DNA of 32,793 nucleotides from JBDSTW01 sp039914705 (GTDB lineage: Bacteria; Pseudomonadota; Gammaproteobacteria; SURF-13), in contig JBDSOT010000087.1 in the NCBI GenBank assembly GCA_039914705.1, forward strand, positions 1-32,793, given 5' to 3'. The notes below the pieces were generated by a model. It made no database searches. It was given only the letters and a program-made list of their open reading frames with translations, and was not told the DNA's origin. Position 1 is the stretch's first letter. Every line of letters starts with the position of its first letter. Positions 1 through 7,071 of the stretch are shown in pieces. The position numbers and the translations under genes are program-made.

Positions 1-2203
1 CAAAGGCGGGACGACTTTGCAAAAGTTTCTCTAACAATAAAGCCAGATTCAACTCACCCGCATAACGCGCGCGCGGCAGACGAAACTCGATGCGCGGTGC
101 CCATTCGTCCTGCACGGGTCCGGTGCTCGGCGCGAGCTTGCCCCAATAGCGACCCAGCCAGGTCCACGCACCTTCGCCGCCGGTTGCCTGTTGTTGAGTC
201 TGGGGCGATAAGCGCTGTAGATTGACCAGCATGGCGGGCGCGCCCAGGAGTTTATCCTTTGGTCCGACCAGCGCCAGGCGGAAGCCGTCGACGAATAGGA
301 CTGCCTCGGGAAACGCGCGCTGAAAGCTGCGCAGCACAATATCCAGCGACTCGGCGTCGAATTGATTGAGGGCGAGCCATTGCACGAACAGGCCGCCATC
401 GGCGAGCCGCGCGCGCGCGCGCGCGAATTGCTGAACCGATAATAAGGCACTGTGGCCAGCCAGATCGGGGTGAAACAAATCGCCGATGATGACATCGTAC
501 GAAGCGGTGTCGGCGCGCAAAAAACGCCGCGCATCATCGCGCATTATTTTTGTCTGCTGCATTATGTTTTTATTGACGGGGGCAAACTGTATACGCGCGG
601 CGGTAATCGCACCCTGCGATAGTTCGACCGCCGTGCGCGACAGGCCCGGAAAGGGCTGCGAACCGGCTACCGATATCCCGGTGCCCAGACCCAGAAACAA
701 TACGGAACGCGGCGCAGGATGCAGTAACAACGGCAGACGTGCCTGATTTTCCTGTACGGCAACAGCAGCCTGATCCGAGGTGGCATCCATGCGTTGCAGG
801 TCTGTGAGTAAGATGCGCTGGCCGTCGGGGCGCTCGATCACTTGCGTGATCGTTATTGCATCTTCATGTTGGTAAATATCTTTTGACCCCGCCTGCGCAA
901 CCGGCAGCAGACGCGCCACCGGCGGCAATTCACGCACCGGCCAGGCTAGCAGCCCGAGGCCCGTCAAGCCCAGCAGAATGATGTGCCATCGGCTATGGCT
1001 AAATAGCGCACCACACACAAACAAAAGTAATGCCGCCATGCACACTGTTCCAGCCGCGCCTAACCATGGTAGTAGCAGTGTCCCGGCGAGGATCGCGCCG
1101 AGCGCCGCGCCCAGGGAGTTCGCTCCATAGAGCCAGGCCCCGGTTTGCCCGGCGGTTCCCGCACGCGCGCTGAGCAAAGGCAGCCATGCGCCGAATATCA
1201 GCGTCACGGGCATGGTAATTGCGGTGAGTATTAAGGCCTGTGCGGCGACTGCGCCAAACAGGCTGTTGAAATTCGCCTGCTCAGCCCAAGCCGAAACGGT
1301 CGGCAACCACCATAAACTGAGTAACGCAAACGCACTCGCGGTCAGTGGCAGCAGGCTAAACCACGGCCAGGAGATATATTTAATCCTGTCTACACGATTT
1401 ACCAACAAACTACCCAAGCCGATGCCGACGACAAATATTGCCAGGATTACCGCCAATACATACTCGGTACGCAGCAACACCATGCCGAACAGACGTGTCC
1501 AGGCAATTTCTAGGATCAGCGCCGACGCGCCGACGCCTGCGTAAGTGAACAGGGTTAAAAAACCGGGACGCTGGGCCTGAGCAGGAATTTCCGTAAGCTG
1601 TTGCGCAGTGTTCGTGAAACGAGTCATCAAAAATGCAGCCAGCCCCACGGCAAGGCCGATCCCGGCAATTATTTGCATGGCGCGCGACCAGCCAACAGCG
1701 GGCAATAGCCACAGCGGCAACACTGCGCCCACGCCGCCGCCGCAGGCATTGAGACCGTAAATTTTGCTTAAGGAAGTTTGGCTGGGAGCTAAGGCCTTGA
1801 GCATAAAAGCAAAGGCTGCACCCATGGCCACAGCGGGAATCAGCAGCAATACCAGCGCACTCACGCCTTGTATTAAATACCACACCAGTAACCCGACCTG
1901 CGGAGCAAGCTTAGTCAGCAAGGTATCGAAGGCCTGTAACAGCACTGGTGATGCTAACGCGTAAAGCGCTACTGCGGCCTCTATCAGGGCGAAGATTAAT
2001 AAGGGATTGCGTACCCAACGACAGTAGCGCGCACCCAACAGGCTGCCGAATCCCAGGCCCGCCATCAGCGCCGTTACACTGACAACCACGCCGAAGATAC
2101 TGACACCAAATTGCACGGCAAGCATGCGCGCCCACAGTACCTCGTAGGCTAAGCTGGTCAGCCCGGATAGCGTGTAAAGGAAAACGAGTATCGCCGCCCA
2201 CAT
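1..2203 (-). CDS. Spermidine-synthase-like protein fused to a polytopic membrane domain (partial, runs off the left edge)
   Basis: I translated this minus-strand frame codon by codon: it is open for 734 codons from an ATG at 2203 to the window edge, so the C-terminus is missing. Residues 1 to about 460 form many hydrophobic helices with the transporter-like start typical of membrane-fused spermidine synthases (early motif SLAYEVLWARM). The C-terminal part is a Rossmann methyltransferase-like domain with a glycine-rich SAM-type loop, LFLGLGTG, at residues 502-509. In true spermidine synthases a DxxD motif carries the catalytic aspartates. Here the equivalent is D575-L-F-H578, so the second aspartate is a histidine and polyamine synthesis is doubtful. 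The start is uncertain: ATG 2203 lacks a clear ribosome site, and an in-frame GTG at 2266 would sit 11 bases after the upstream stop. It lies downstream of the oxidase accessory genes and may be co-transcribed with them. Confidence 0.85.
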   Translation of the reverse strand, partial: MWAAILVFLYTLSGLTSLAYEVLWARMLAVQFGVSIFGVVVSVTALMAGLGFGSLLGARYCRWVRNPLLIFALIEAAVALYALASPVLLQAFDTLLTKLAPQVGLLVWYLIQGVSALVLLLIPAVAMGAAFAFMLKALAPSQTSLSKIYGLNACGGGVGAVLPLWLLPAVGWSRAMQIIAGIGLAVGLAAFLMTRFTNTAQQLTEIPAQAQRPGFLTLFTYAGVGASALILEIAWTRLFGMVLLRTEYVLAVILAIFVVGIGLGSLLVNRVDRIKYISWPWFSLLPLTASAFALLSLWWLPTVSAWAEQANFNSLFGAVAAQALILTAITMPVTLIFGAWLPLLSARAGTAGQTGAWLYGANSLGAALGAILAGTLLLPWLGAAGTVCMAALLLFVCGALFSHSRWHIILLGLTGLGLLAWPVRELPPVARLLPVAQAGSKDIYQHEDAITITQVIERPDGQRILLTDLQRMDATSDQAAVAVQENQARLPLLLHPAPRSVLFLGLGTGISVAGSQPFPGLSRTAVELSQGAITAARIQFAPVNKNIMQQTKIMRDDARRFLRADTASYDVIIGDLFHPDLAGHSALLSVQQFARARARLADGGLFVQWLALNQFDAESLDIVLRSFQRAFPEAVLFVDGFRLALVGPKDKLLGAPAMLVNLQRLSPQTQQQATGGEGAWTWLGRYWGKLAPSTGPVQDEWAPRIEFRLPRARYAGELNLALLLEKLLQSRPAF

Positions 2204-2277
2204 AGGTAGAGCCAGGTGTCGGTGCGGAACGCGCTCAGACAAGGCTGCTGCTTGCGGAAGCGCCACGGGTGTTGTGT

Positions 2278-2670
2278 TCAGAATGGGAAGAACCAGACGA
2301 TTGCGACAACGGCATGGATAATTGCCAAGGTGACAGTGAGTCCGGCGGATAACATATGCGCGACAAACACCGGCTTGCCATACACACCCATGGCAATGCC
2401 GAGGCCTGCCGTGACCAACACTCCGATCAGCAGCGTAATACCCATAAAGAATAAAATCTTATGTTTTTGTTTGGTGCTGATGGCGAGTGCATCGTCCAGC
2501 TGCACCCTTTTGTCAGTCTGGCTTTCGAAGGCCTGCAGCACGCGCTGATTGTCCTGGGCCGACACCGGCATACTCAAGCCGAACATGATCAGCAATACTA
2601 TAAGCACGCCTGTGAGCTGCCCGCTGCCGCGCGCGCGCAGGGCCTTTTTATTAGTGCGGAAAAATGTCAT
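2278..2670 (-). CDS. Small exported membrane protein of the oxidase locus, function unknown
   Basis: This 130-residue protein is not recognised. A basic N-terminus and hydrophobic segment (about residues 19-36) end in SMPVSAQ, which looks like a signal peptide cleavage region. A short hydrophilic stretch follows, then two membrane helices at about 70-94 and 103-127. The last helix carries two histidines 14 residues apart, on the scale of a helix that could bind a heme b; that is speculation. An AAAGG ribosome site precedes the ATG, and the gene starts 9 bases after the stop of the preceding 73-residue gene, so the two are probably one transcript. Confidence 0.75.
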   Translation of the reverse strand: MTFFRTNKKALRARGSGQLTGVLIVLLIMFGLSMPVSAQDNQRVLQAFESQTDKRVQLDDALAISTKQKHKILFFMGITLLIGVLVTAGLGIAMGVYGKPVFVAHMLSAGLTVTLAIIHAVVAIVWFFPF

Positions 2671-2679
2671 GCCTTTGTG

Positions 2680-2901
2680 CTAACTATCCGCACTATCATC
2701 ATCGCGGTCGCGGCGCGCATGCCGCCAGTACAACCACACCATAACCACAAATGGTGCCAGGATACCGATCAGTAAAAACAGGAAGATGCGCCACGGGGTC
2801 TCTATGCTGACATGTAAATAGCGGTAGCTGTCTATTGCATAAGTCGCGTTAGTGAGCATGAGTAGCGGTAAAAAAAATGCCCAAGTAATTTTTTTAATCA
2901 T
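2680..2901 (-). CDS. Small exported membrane protein, 73 residues, function unknown
   Basis: The protein has an N-terminal signal-like segment (MIKKITWAFFLPLLML, ending near TYA), a short periplasmic stretch, one strong membrane helix at about residues 37-60, and a charged RHARRDRDDD tail that would lie in the cytoplasm. Its ATG overlaps the stop of the upstream SUMF1-like gene by four bases (ATGA, 2898-2901), which indicates translational coupling. I do not recognise the family. Its place between the SUMF1-like gene and another small membrane protein suggests an accessory subunit or assembly factor of the respiratory complex. Confidence 0.75.
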   Translation of the reverse strand: MIKKITWAFFLPLLMLTNATYAIDSYRYLHVSIETPWRIFLFLLIGILAPFVVMVWLYWRHARRDRDDDSADS

Positions 2902-3962
2902 GGCTGATCTGTGACATCTTGTGCGCAGCGAAACCCGTAAAAGTCAGAGGCATAATTTGGCAGGGAATAATTGCGATGATAGGTGGTCGTGGAGAATGGG
3001 TCGCTCTTCCAAGAGCCACCGCGCATACTTTTGTAGCGGGCATCCGTGGTGATTAAATCCAGCACTTTTAATGAGCGATCCGCAGCCGAACCCACCACGC
3101 CTGCCTTTGCCTTGAATAGATCCGGTGCGGCATCGGTGTCGGCATAAGGTGAGAATTCATCTGCTGTCCACTGGCTAACATTACCCGCCATGTCCATTAT
3201 TCCATAGGGACTTGCACCTTGGGGATGCGCCGTTACGGGTGTGGTGCTGCCGACATTGTAATAGGTGTTCAAGCGGCTGGGTTCCATTACGTTTCCCCAC
3301 GGCCAGCGCCGTCCATCCGTGCCGCGTGCCGCCTTTTCCCATTCGGCCTCGCTGGGCAGGCGTTTACCCGCCCACTGCGCATAGCTATTTGCGTCATACC
3401 AGGAAACCAGGTTCACCGGATGCAATTCTCTGCCGCCGGGGATTTTACCGTTTACCCAGGTACTCGGTGGACGATGACCGGTTGCGGCAACAAAGCGGGC
3501 ATACTGAGCGTTAGTGACAGGATATTTATCAATCTTATAGGCCGGTAGATCAACACTATGTTGCGGGTGATTTTGTTCATTCGATTGCTCGCTGTCGGTT
3601 CCCATCAGGAATTTGCCCGCTGGAATTTCAATCGTTGTCTCAATATCTTTCCATTGCTCCAGGGTTAGCAGCCCGGTGACCTCCTCTGGGGTATAACTCG
3701 CCACCTGGACGTTGCCTTGGTGGGCCATGGTCATGGCCACCTCACCGGCCGCCCGGATACGCGAACGCTCCTCCGTTAGATCATAACTCGCCTTGCTGCG
3801 CATATCGGCCATGCGATTCGCACCAAGTTGCACAACGTGCACGGTTCCGCCGATCATCGCGAGGGCGGCGCAGGTCACCAAGGTCGCGAACAGGTAACGT
3901 TTGCGTTTATCCCGTAGCGTGGCTGATAAGCGCGACTGTGAATAGTTTGACGATTTTTTCAA
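2898..3962 (-). CDS. Membrane-anchored SUMF1/FGE-fold protein lacking the catalytic cysteines
   Basis: The 354-residue protein has a basic N-terminus, one membrane helix (about residues 24-45) and a long periplasmic part. From about residue 93 it reads as a formylglycine-generating-enzyme-fold (SUMF1) domain, with the family signatures PAGKFLMGTD, YPVTNAQYARFV, LPSEAEWEKAARG, YGIMDMAGNVSQW and the terminal RGGSW...YGFRC. In genuine formylglycine-generating enzymes two cysteines follow RGGS. Here the matching positions are serine and threonine (about residues 320 and 325), so copper-dependent oxidation of a sulfatase is not expected. SUMF1-fold proteins without this activity occur beside respiratory genes, for example NirV next to nitrite reductase, so a structural or maturation role is plausible. 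It lies between a c-type cytochrome gene and small membrane protein genes. Confidence 0.9.
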   Translation of the reverse strand: MKKSSNYSQSRLSATLRDKRKRYLFATLVTCAALAMIGGTVHVVQLGANRMADMRSKASYDLTEERSRIRAAGEVAMTMAHQGNVQVASYTPEEVTGLLTLEQWKDIETTIEIPAGKFLMGTDSEQSNEQNHPQHSVDLPAYKIDKYPVTNAQYARFVAATGHRPPSTWVNGKIPGGRELHPVNLVSWYDANSYAQWAGKRLPSEAEWEKAARGTDGRRWPWGNVMEPSRLNTYYNVGSTTPVTAHPQGASPYGIMDMAGNVSQWTADEFSPYADTDAAPDLFKAKAGVVGSAADRSLKVLDLITTDARYKSMRGGSWKSDPFSTTTYHRNYSLPNYASDFYGFRCAQDVTDQP

Positions 3963-4003
3963 GGGAGGTTTGCTGCGGAATTAACAACTAATGCGTCTGG
4001 TCA

Positions 4004-4504
4004 TTAGCGCGCTGGACCTGGCGAATAATCCTTGCCCGTTAATTTTTCGTACTCGGCCTTTTTAGTCTCAGCAAGATACCAGTTCTTAACCTTCAAACCC
4101 GCCATGTAAGCTGCCAGCATTCTGCGGTCTTGCTCGGGAAGGTGCGCGTACGAAGGCATCTGATATTCCCGCTTGAGTCTCGAGGGCAAGATCGACTGTG
4201 GGTCTTTAGCCGAGAAATAGATGTAAAACCAGGCCTCATTGCGTAATGAGCCAATCCCGTCCAAGGCAGGTGCCGGGACAAACTCCAGCATGTTTCGCAC
4301 TGTCCAGAGACTGTGGCAATCTTTGCAGCGCAGGCTGCGATATATATCAGAACCAGCACGATTTACCGCAGCTGAGGCGCTGCTATAAAAAGGAATGCCG
4401 GGATCCGGCTCGGTCTGGTTGCTTAAATGCCAGATATTCTTGGCCATCGCTATCACCACAACGACGCCAATTACCGCCAATACCCATTTCTCGCCACTGC
4501 GCAT
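4004..4504 (-). CDS. Membrane-anchored mono-heme cytochrome c
   Basis: The 166-residue protein starts with one uncleaved membrane helix (about residues 6-25) and continues into a periplasmic class I cytochrome c domain. The heme-binding motif is CKDCH at residues 60-64. The likely axial methionine is in EYQMPSYAHLPEQD near residue 117, followed by the usual C-terminal helix RRMLAAYMAGL. The end is basic and proline-rich. It is probably an electron carrier that docks to the oxidase, playing the part a CcoP heme domain plays in a canonical cbb3 enzyme; that role is inferred. It begins 4 bases after the stop of the CcoS-like gene, so the two are in one operon. Confidence 0.9.
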   Translation of the reverse strand: MRSGEKWVLAVIGVVVVIAMAKNIWHLSNQTEPDPGIPFYSSASAAVNRAGSDIYRSLRCKDCHSLWTVRNMLEFVPAPALDGIGSLRNEAWFYIYFSAKDPQSILPSRLKREYQMPSYAHLPEQDRRMLAAYMAGLKVKNWYLAETKKAEYEKLTGKDYSPGPAR

Positions 4505-4508
4505 AATG

Positions 4509-4769
4509 CTATTTTTGGTTTGCCCGCTCTCTCAACAATTCATCGCGGCGCTGAATTTGCTCCACCATGACTTCCTGGCTTTTGGCATAATCTTCCGGTG
4601 ACATCTTGTCTTCATCGTCCTTGTTAAACATCACATACTTAATATCTTCGTCAAATTGCTCGTTACGAAATGCCCAGCGTATACCAAATATTACAGCGAT
4701 AATTATCAGGACACCCACTACCAACCACAGATAAAGTGTCCAGCCATCAGCCAGCATATCCGTATTCAT
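4509..4769 (-). CDS. CcoS-like oxidase assembly protein with extended C-terminus
   Basis: This 86-residue protein has one N-terminal membrane helix (about residues 11-33) followed by FRNEQFDED and an acidic FNKDDED segment. That resembles CcoS, whose helix is followed by a GQFDDL-type stretch and an ILFDDD-like end. CcoS is needed for cofactor insertion in cbb3 oxidases. Here a charged tail of about 30 residues (SPEDYAKSQEV...) follows, which is longer than usual CcoS and likely helical. A strong ribosome site (AGGAGG, 8 bases before ATG) supports the start. The CcoS assignment rests on this short motif and on context. Confidence 0.6.
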   Translation of the reverse strand: MNTDMLADGWTLYLWLVVGVLIIIAVIFGIRWAFRNEQFDEDIKYVMFNKDDEDKMSPEDYAKSQEVMVEQIQRRDELLRERANQK

Positions 4770-4781
4770 ACCTGAATCCTC

Positions 4782-5114
4782 CTAAATTAGATAACCACCT
4801 AACAACTGTAATGCGCCAAATATTATAGACACCAGTATCCCAAAGAAAATCCATGCAAATAACCATTTCTCTCCGGTTTTTAATGCTTTGCTATTTTTCC
4901 CCTTCATAAAGGCTATTACAATACCGGAGAACAGCATAATACCAAGTATCAAAAAGACAAAGATGCCTACACTGAACTGTTTGCTATGGATGTTTTCAAT
5001 GCCGGTATAGTCGGTTACAGACGACGGCGCGATAATTATTGAGGCAGAATAATCGGATGATGAATAAGGGTTCTGCTCACTCCCCGTGAATTCTTTATTT
5101 GTAATCAGCTTCAT
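4782..5114 (-). CDS. Two-helix membrane protein of the oxidase locus, 110 residues
   Basis: I place the start at the ATG at 5114 (MKLITNKEFTG). A longer frame opens at 5177, but that start lies inside a perfect terminator hairpin (5149-5182). The protein has a polar N-terminal region of about 45 residues rich in Ser, Tyr and Thr, a membrane helix at about 48-70, a basic loop (KGKNSKALKTGEKW) and a second helix at about 84-106. I do not recognise the family. It ends 12 bases before the CcoS-like gene and is probably the first gene of a separate downstream transcription unit, unless the terminator leaks. Confidence 0.7.
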   Translation of the reverse strand: MKLITNKEFTGSEQNPYSSSDYSASIIIAPSSVTDYTGIENIHSKQFSVGIFVFLILGIMLFSGIVIAFMKGKNSKALKTGEKWLFAWIFFGILVSIIFGALQLLGGYLI

Positions 5115-5148
5115 CCTGCTCACACCAAATCTAAATAAAATGCCACCC

Positions 5149-5182
5149 AAAAAACGATGCCGCTCAATGAGCGGCATCGTTT
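5149..5182 (-). terminator. Rho-independent terminator within the oxidase locus
   Basis: Read on the minus strand, a 12-13 bp perfect GC-rich stem (AACGATGCCGCTC with its complement) closes a tiny loop and is followed directly by six T residues. It lies 30 bases after the stop of the 46-residue gene. It would end the ccoN-like transcript and separate it from the CcoS-like, cytochrome and SUMF1-like genes, either fully or as an attenuator. Confidence 0.85.
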
Positions 5183-5212
5183 ACATCTGTATGCAAGTTA
5201 AGACTTGATCCT

Positions 5213-5353
5213 TTACGGTTTATTCCGGTATGGCTTGTTCTTGTAACGGTTCGGCGCATAACGATCCACGATAAAGCTATAAATTATCGGCGCAATCAAG
5301 GCCAGTAGAGTTACGCCTAATAGGGCCAGTGGTGGGTTATCTAATTCAATCAT
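5213..5353 (-). CDS. 46-residue single-helix membrane protein in the CcoQ position
   Basis: This small frame begins MIELDNPPLALLGV, has one membrane helix at about residues 8-28 (ending PIIYSFIV) and a basic, asparagine- and tyrosine-rich tail ending RNKP. Its ATG overlaps the stop of the upstream CcoP-like gene by four bases (ATGA), and AAAGG lies 8 bases upstream. Both are strong signs of a translated gene. In canonical ccoNOQP operons a protein of this size and topology, CcoQ, stabilises the enzyme. It may be an analogue, although I see no specific CcoQ motif. Confidence 0.8.
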   Translation of the reverse strand: MIELDNPPLALLGVTLLALIAPIIYSFIVDRYAPNRYKNKPYRNKP

Positions 5354-6063
5354 GCTGATACCTTTCTGTCATACATAAATCCATCGCGTGCAGCGGACTG
5401 ACTTTTAACATCCGCATCATCTTCATCTTCGTATGAGCGTTCATTCCCGTGCGTAGGCTGCATGCTATTCGGTGGCAGACGTTTAACTACAATAAATACG
5501 GCCAAACAAAAGTAGATGATGTAGAAGATATCAATGAAATAGCCCGTATCCCACCAAGGTTGCGTGCGGACTACACTACCGTCTTCGCGAATATTACCTT
5601 CGAAATTTGCCACCACGGTTGTATTACCCAGCACGGTCTGCTCTTCCAGACGGGCATTCTGAGCTTTAAGGTCTGCGATAATCGGCTCGAGTACGCGCAG
5701 GTCATCCATAGTTACCGGATGACGTACCTGCTCTTGCAGGTGTGCTGAACCGCGCTCTTCGATGGTATTTACAATGTGATCCATGCGCGCCTTATCGTTT
5801 GGAAGCGCTTGAACCTCAGGTGTGTTCATTAAGGCCACATACTCTTCGTAAATGGCGGCCGTTGGGCGTTGACCCCAGAGCGGGAAGGTCAATAAATAGG
5901 CCGATACCATAGTCAATACGAGCAGGTACACAACCGGCAACGGCAAGCGGTTGTTATTCTCCATGATCCCGCCCATGCTTTCGGATTCCCATAAATCCAT
6001 CGCCCGTTTGTTTAGGTCATCGGATGAAAGGGAATGTAAAGGCTTCTTAAAATGCCATGACAT
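5350..6063 (-). CDS. CcoP-like oxidase subunit without heme-binding motifs
   Basis: The 237-residue protein has an N-terminal stretch, WESESMGGIMENNNRLPLP, followed by a membrane helix (about residues 43-62) and LWGQRP. This matches the layout of the CcoP/FixP N-terminus (WDGIEEYDNPLP, helix, P-W). Canonical CcoP then carries two CxxCH heme domains. Here there is none; the only cysteine is inside the second membrane helix (about 176-194). The segment between the helices is about 110 residues, predicted helical and probably periplasmic, and the C-terminus is acidic. The ribosome site AGGAGG lies 7 bases before ATG. It follows the CcoO-like gene by 11 bases and overlaps the 46-residue gene. Electron delivery must therefore come from the separate cytochromes c of the locus; that is inference. 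Confidence 0.75.
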   Translation of the reverse strand: MSWHFKKPLHSLSSDDLNKRAMDLWESESMGGIMENNNRLPLPVVYLLVLTMVSAYLLTFPLWGQRPTAAIYEEYVALMNTPEVQALPNDKARMDHIVNTIEERGSAHLQEQVRHPVTMDDLRVLEPIIADLKAQNARLEEQTVLGNTTVVANFEGNIREDGSVVRTQPWWDTGYFIDIFYIIYFCLAVFIVVKRLPPNSMQPTHGNERSYEDEDDADVKSQSAARDGFMYDRKVSA

Positions 6064-6074
6064 AATATATCCTC

Positions 6075-7025
6075 CTACTTCAGATTCAACACAAAGTCGA
6101 TGAGATAACGTATTTCACTGTCGCTACGATAGGCCGGTACATCTGGCGGGGTTATGCGATTACCGTCACGGTAAGAAATAAACTCCTTGCGCCAGGCGTC
6201 ATAATCAATCTTGTTACCTTGAGCATCCTTCTCGCCCCACAAATAGTCAAAGCGCGGCATGATGGAGTGTGGCTGCACCAGGCGCGGATTGAAAAAGTGC
6301 AGCATCATCCACTCTTTAGACGAGTTGCGCGAGCCAACGTGCAGCAGATCAGGCGCTTTGCGATCAGAACCAAAAGCGGTCGGTGATTCGCCGTTAAAAT
6401 CCCCCAATAATGGCGGCGGGCCAAATACCTGAAAATCCTGAGTCTGCTCGGGCAATAGGGTGTGACACCACCAGCAACCTTCGCGCACAAACATCTGCTT
6501 ACCCGCACCTGCGTAAATAGTGTTGGCATCCCCTGCTGATTTTAATACTGCATCAGGTTTCCATCCCATCGTGGCCGTGGCATTTTCAATATAGGGATAT
6601 TTTTTACCCTCGAAGTCGCCTTCCTTTACCAGGAATACGGCTCCACCGGGCGTCAGCGCGTCACCGATCTTGCCCTGGCCAACGCTTAATTCACCAACAC
6701 CCTTACCTAGTATTTGAGGATGCAGAATACCGCTGGGAAAAGGCGCATCGGCGGTGAAGACATAGGCATAAGTCTCCTCCATGGGCACATTGGTCATTGG
6801 GTCCTGCTTGAGCAATACCTTTTTCGGCTTACCCTCACCCTTCAACATGGGGTCGTGAAAGCTGAAGCCACTAACTTGTCCGTAGGTAAGTTGCTTGTCC
6901 AAGGCTTTCGCCGTAGAACCTACCGAGATAATGTTATAGCTGGGCATAACCAGCGTAATGGCCATGGAGAGCGATAATGCCACTCCAAACATTGCTGAAC
7001 CAATCTTATATTCTCTAAAGGCCAC
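6075..7025 (-). CDS. CcoO-like mono-heme cytochrome c oxidase subunit II with a large insertion
   Basis: The 316-residue protein uses a GTG start preceded by GGAGGAGG. It has one N-terminal membrane anchor (about residues 10-28) and a periplasmic cytochrome c domain. The heme motif is CWWCH at residues 184-188 within FVREGCWWCHT, closely resembling the EGCYNCHS region of CcoO. Downstream are LLHVGSRNSSKEW and HSIMPRF, the latter supplying the axial methionine. In usual CcoO (about 200 residues) the heme cysteines come near residue 65-70, so about 115 extra residues lie between helix and heme domain (roughly 45-165). It is encoded just after the CcoN-like subunit and would pass electrons to its heme b. 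Confidence 0.88.
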   Translation of the reverse strand: MAFREYKIGSAMFGVALSLSMAITLVMPSYNIISVGSTAKALDKQLTYGQVSGFSFHDPMLKGEGKPKKVLLKQDPMTNVPMEETYAYVFTADAPFPSGILHPQILGKGVGELSVGQGKIGDALTPGGAVFLVKEGDFEGKKYPYIENATATMGWKPDAVLKSAGDANTIYAGAGKQMFVREGCWWCHTLLPEQTQDFQVFGPPPLLGDFNGESPTAFGSDRKAPDLLHVGSRNSSKEWMMLHFFNPRLVQPHSIMPRFDYLWGEKDAQGNKIDYDAWRKEFISYRDGNRITPPDVPAYRSDSEIRYLIDFVLNLK

Positions 7026-7071
7026 GCCAGACCTCCTCCCTTACTTAAATGTAAACCAGAAATATGTTGTA

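Noticed and set aside
1410..2201. Minus-strand frames at 1410-1883 and 1911-2201 as separate genes
   Set aside because: They are alternate frames of the continuous spermidine-synthase-like gene, with compositions rich in Arg and Cys and no domain sense.
2898..3962. Active formylglycine-generating enzyme
   Set aside because: Both catalytic cysteine positions after RGGS are Ser and Thr, and no sulfatase is nearby.
4782..5177. 131-residue version of the two-helix protein
   Set aside because: Its start codon is inside the terminator hairpin; ATG 5114 is more plausible.
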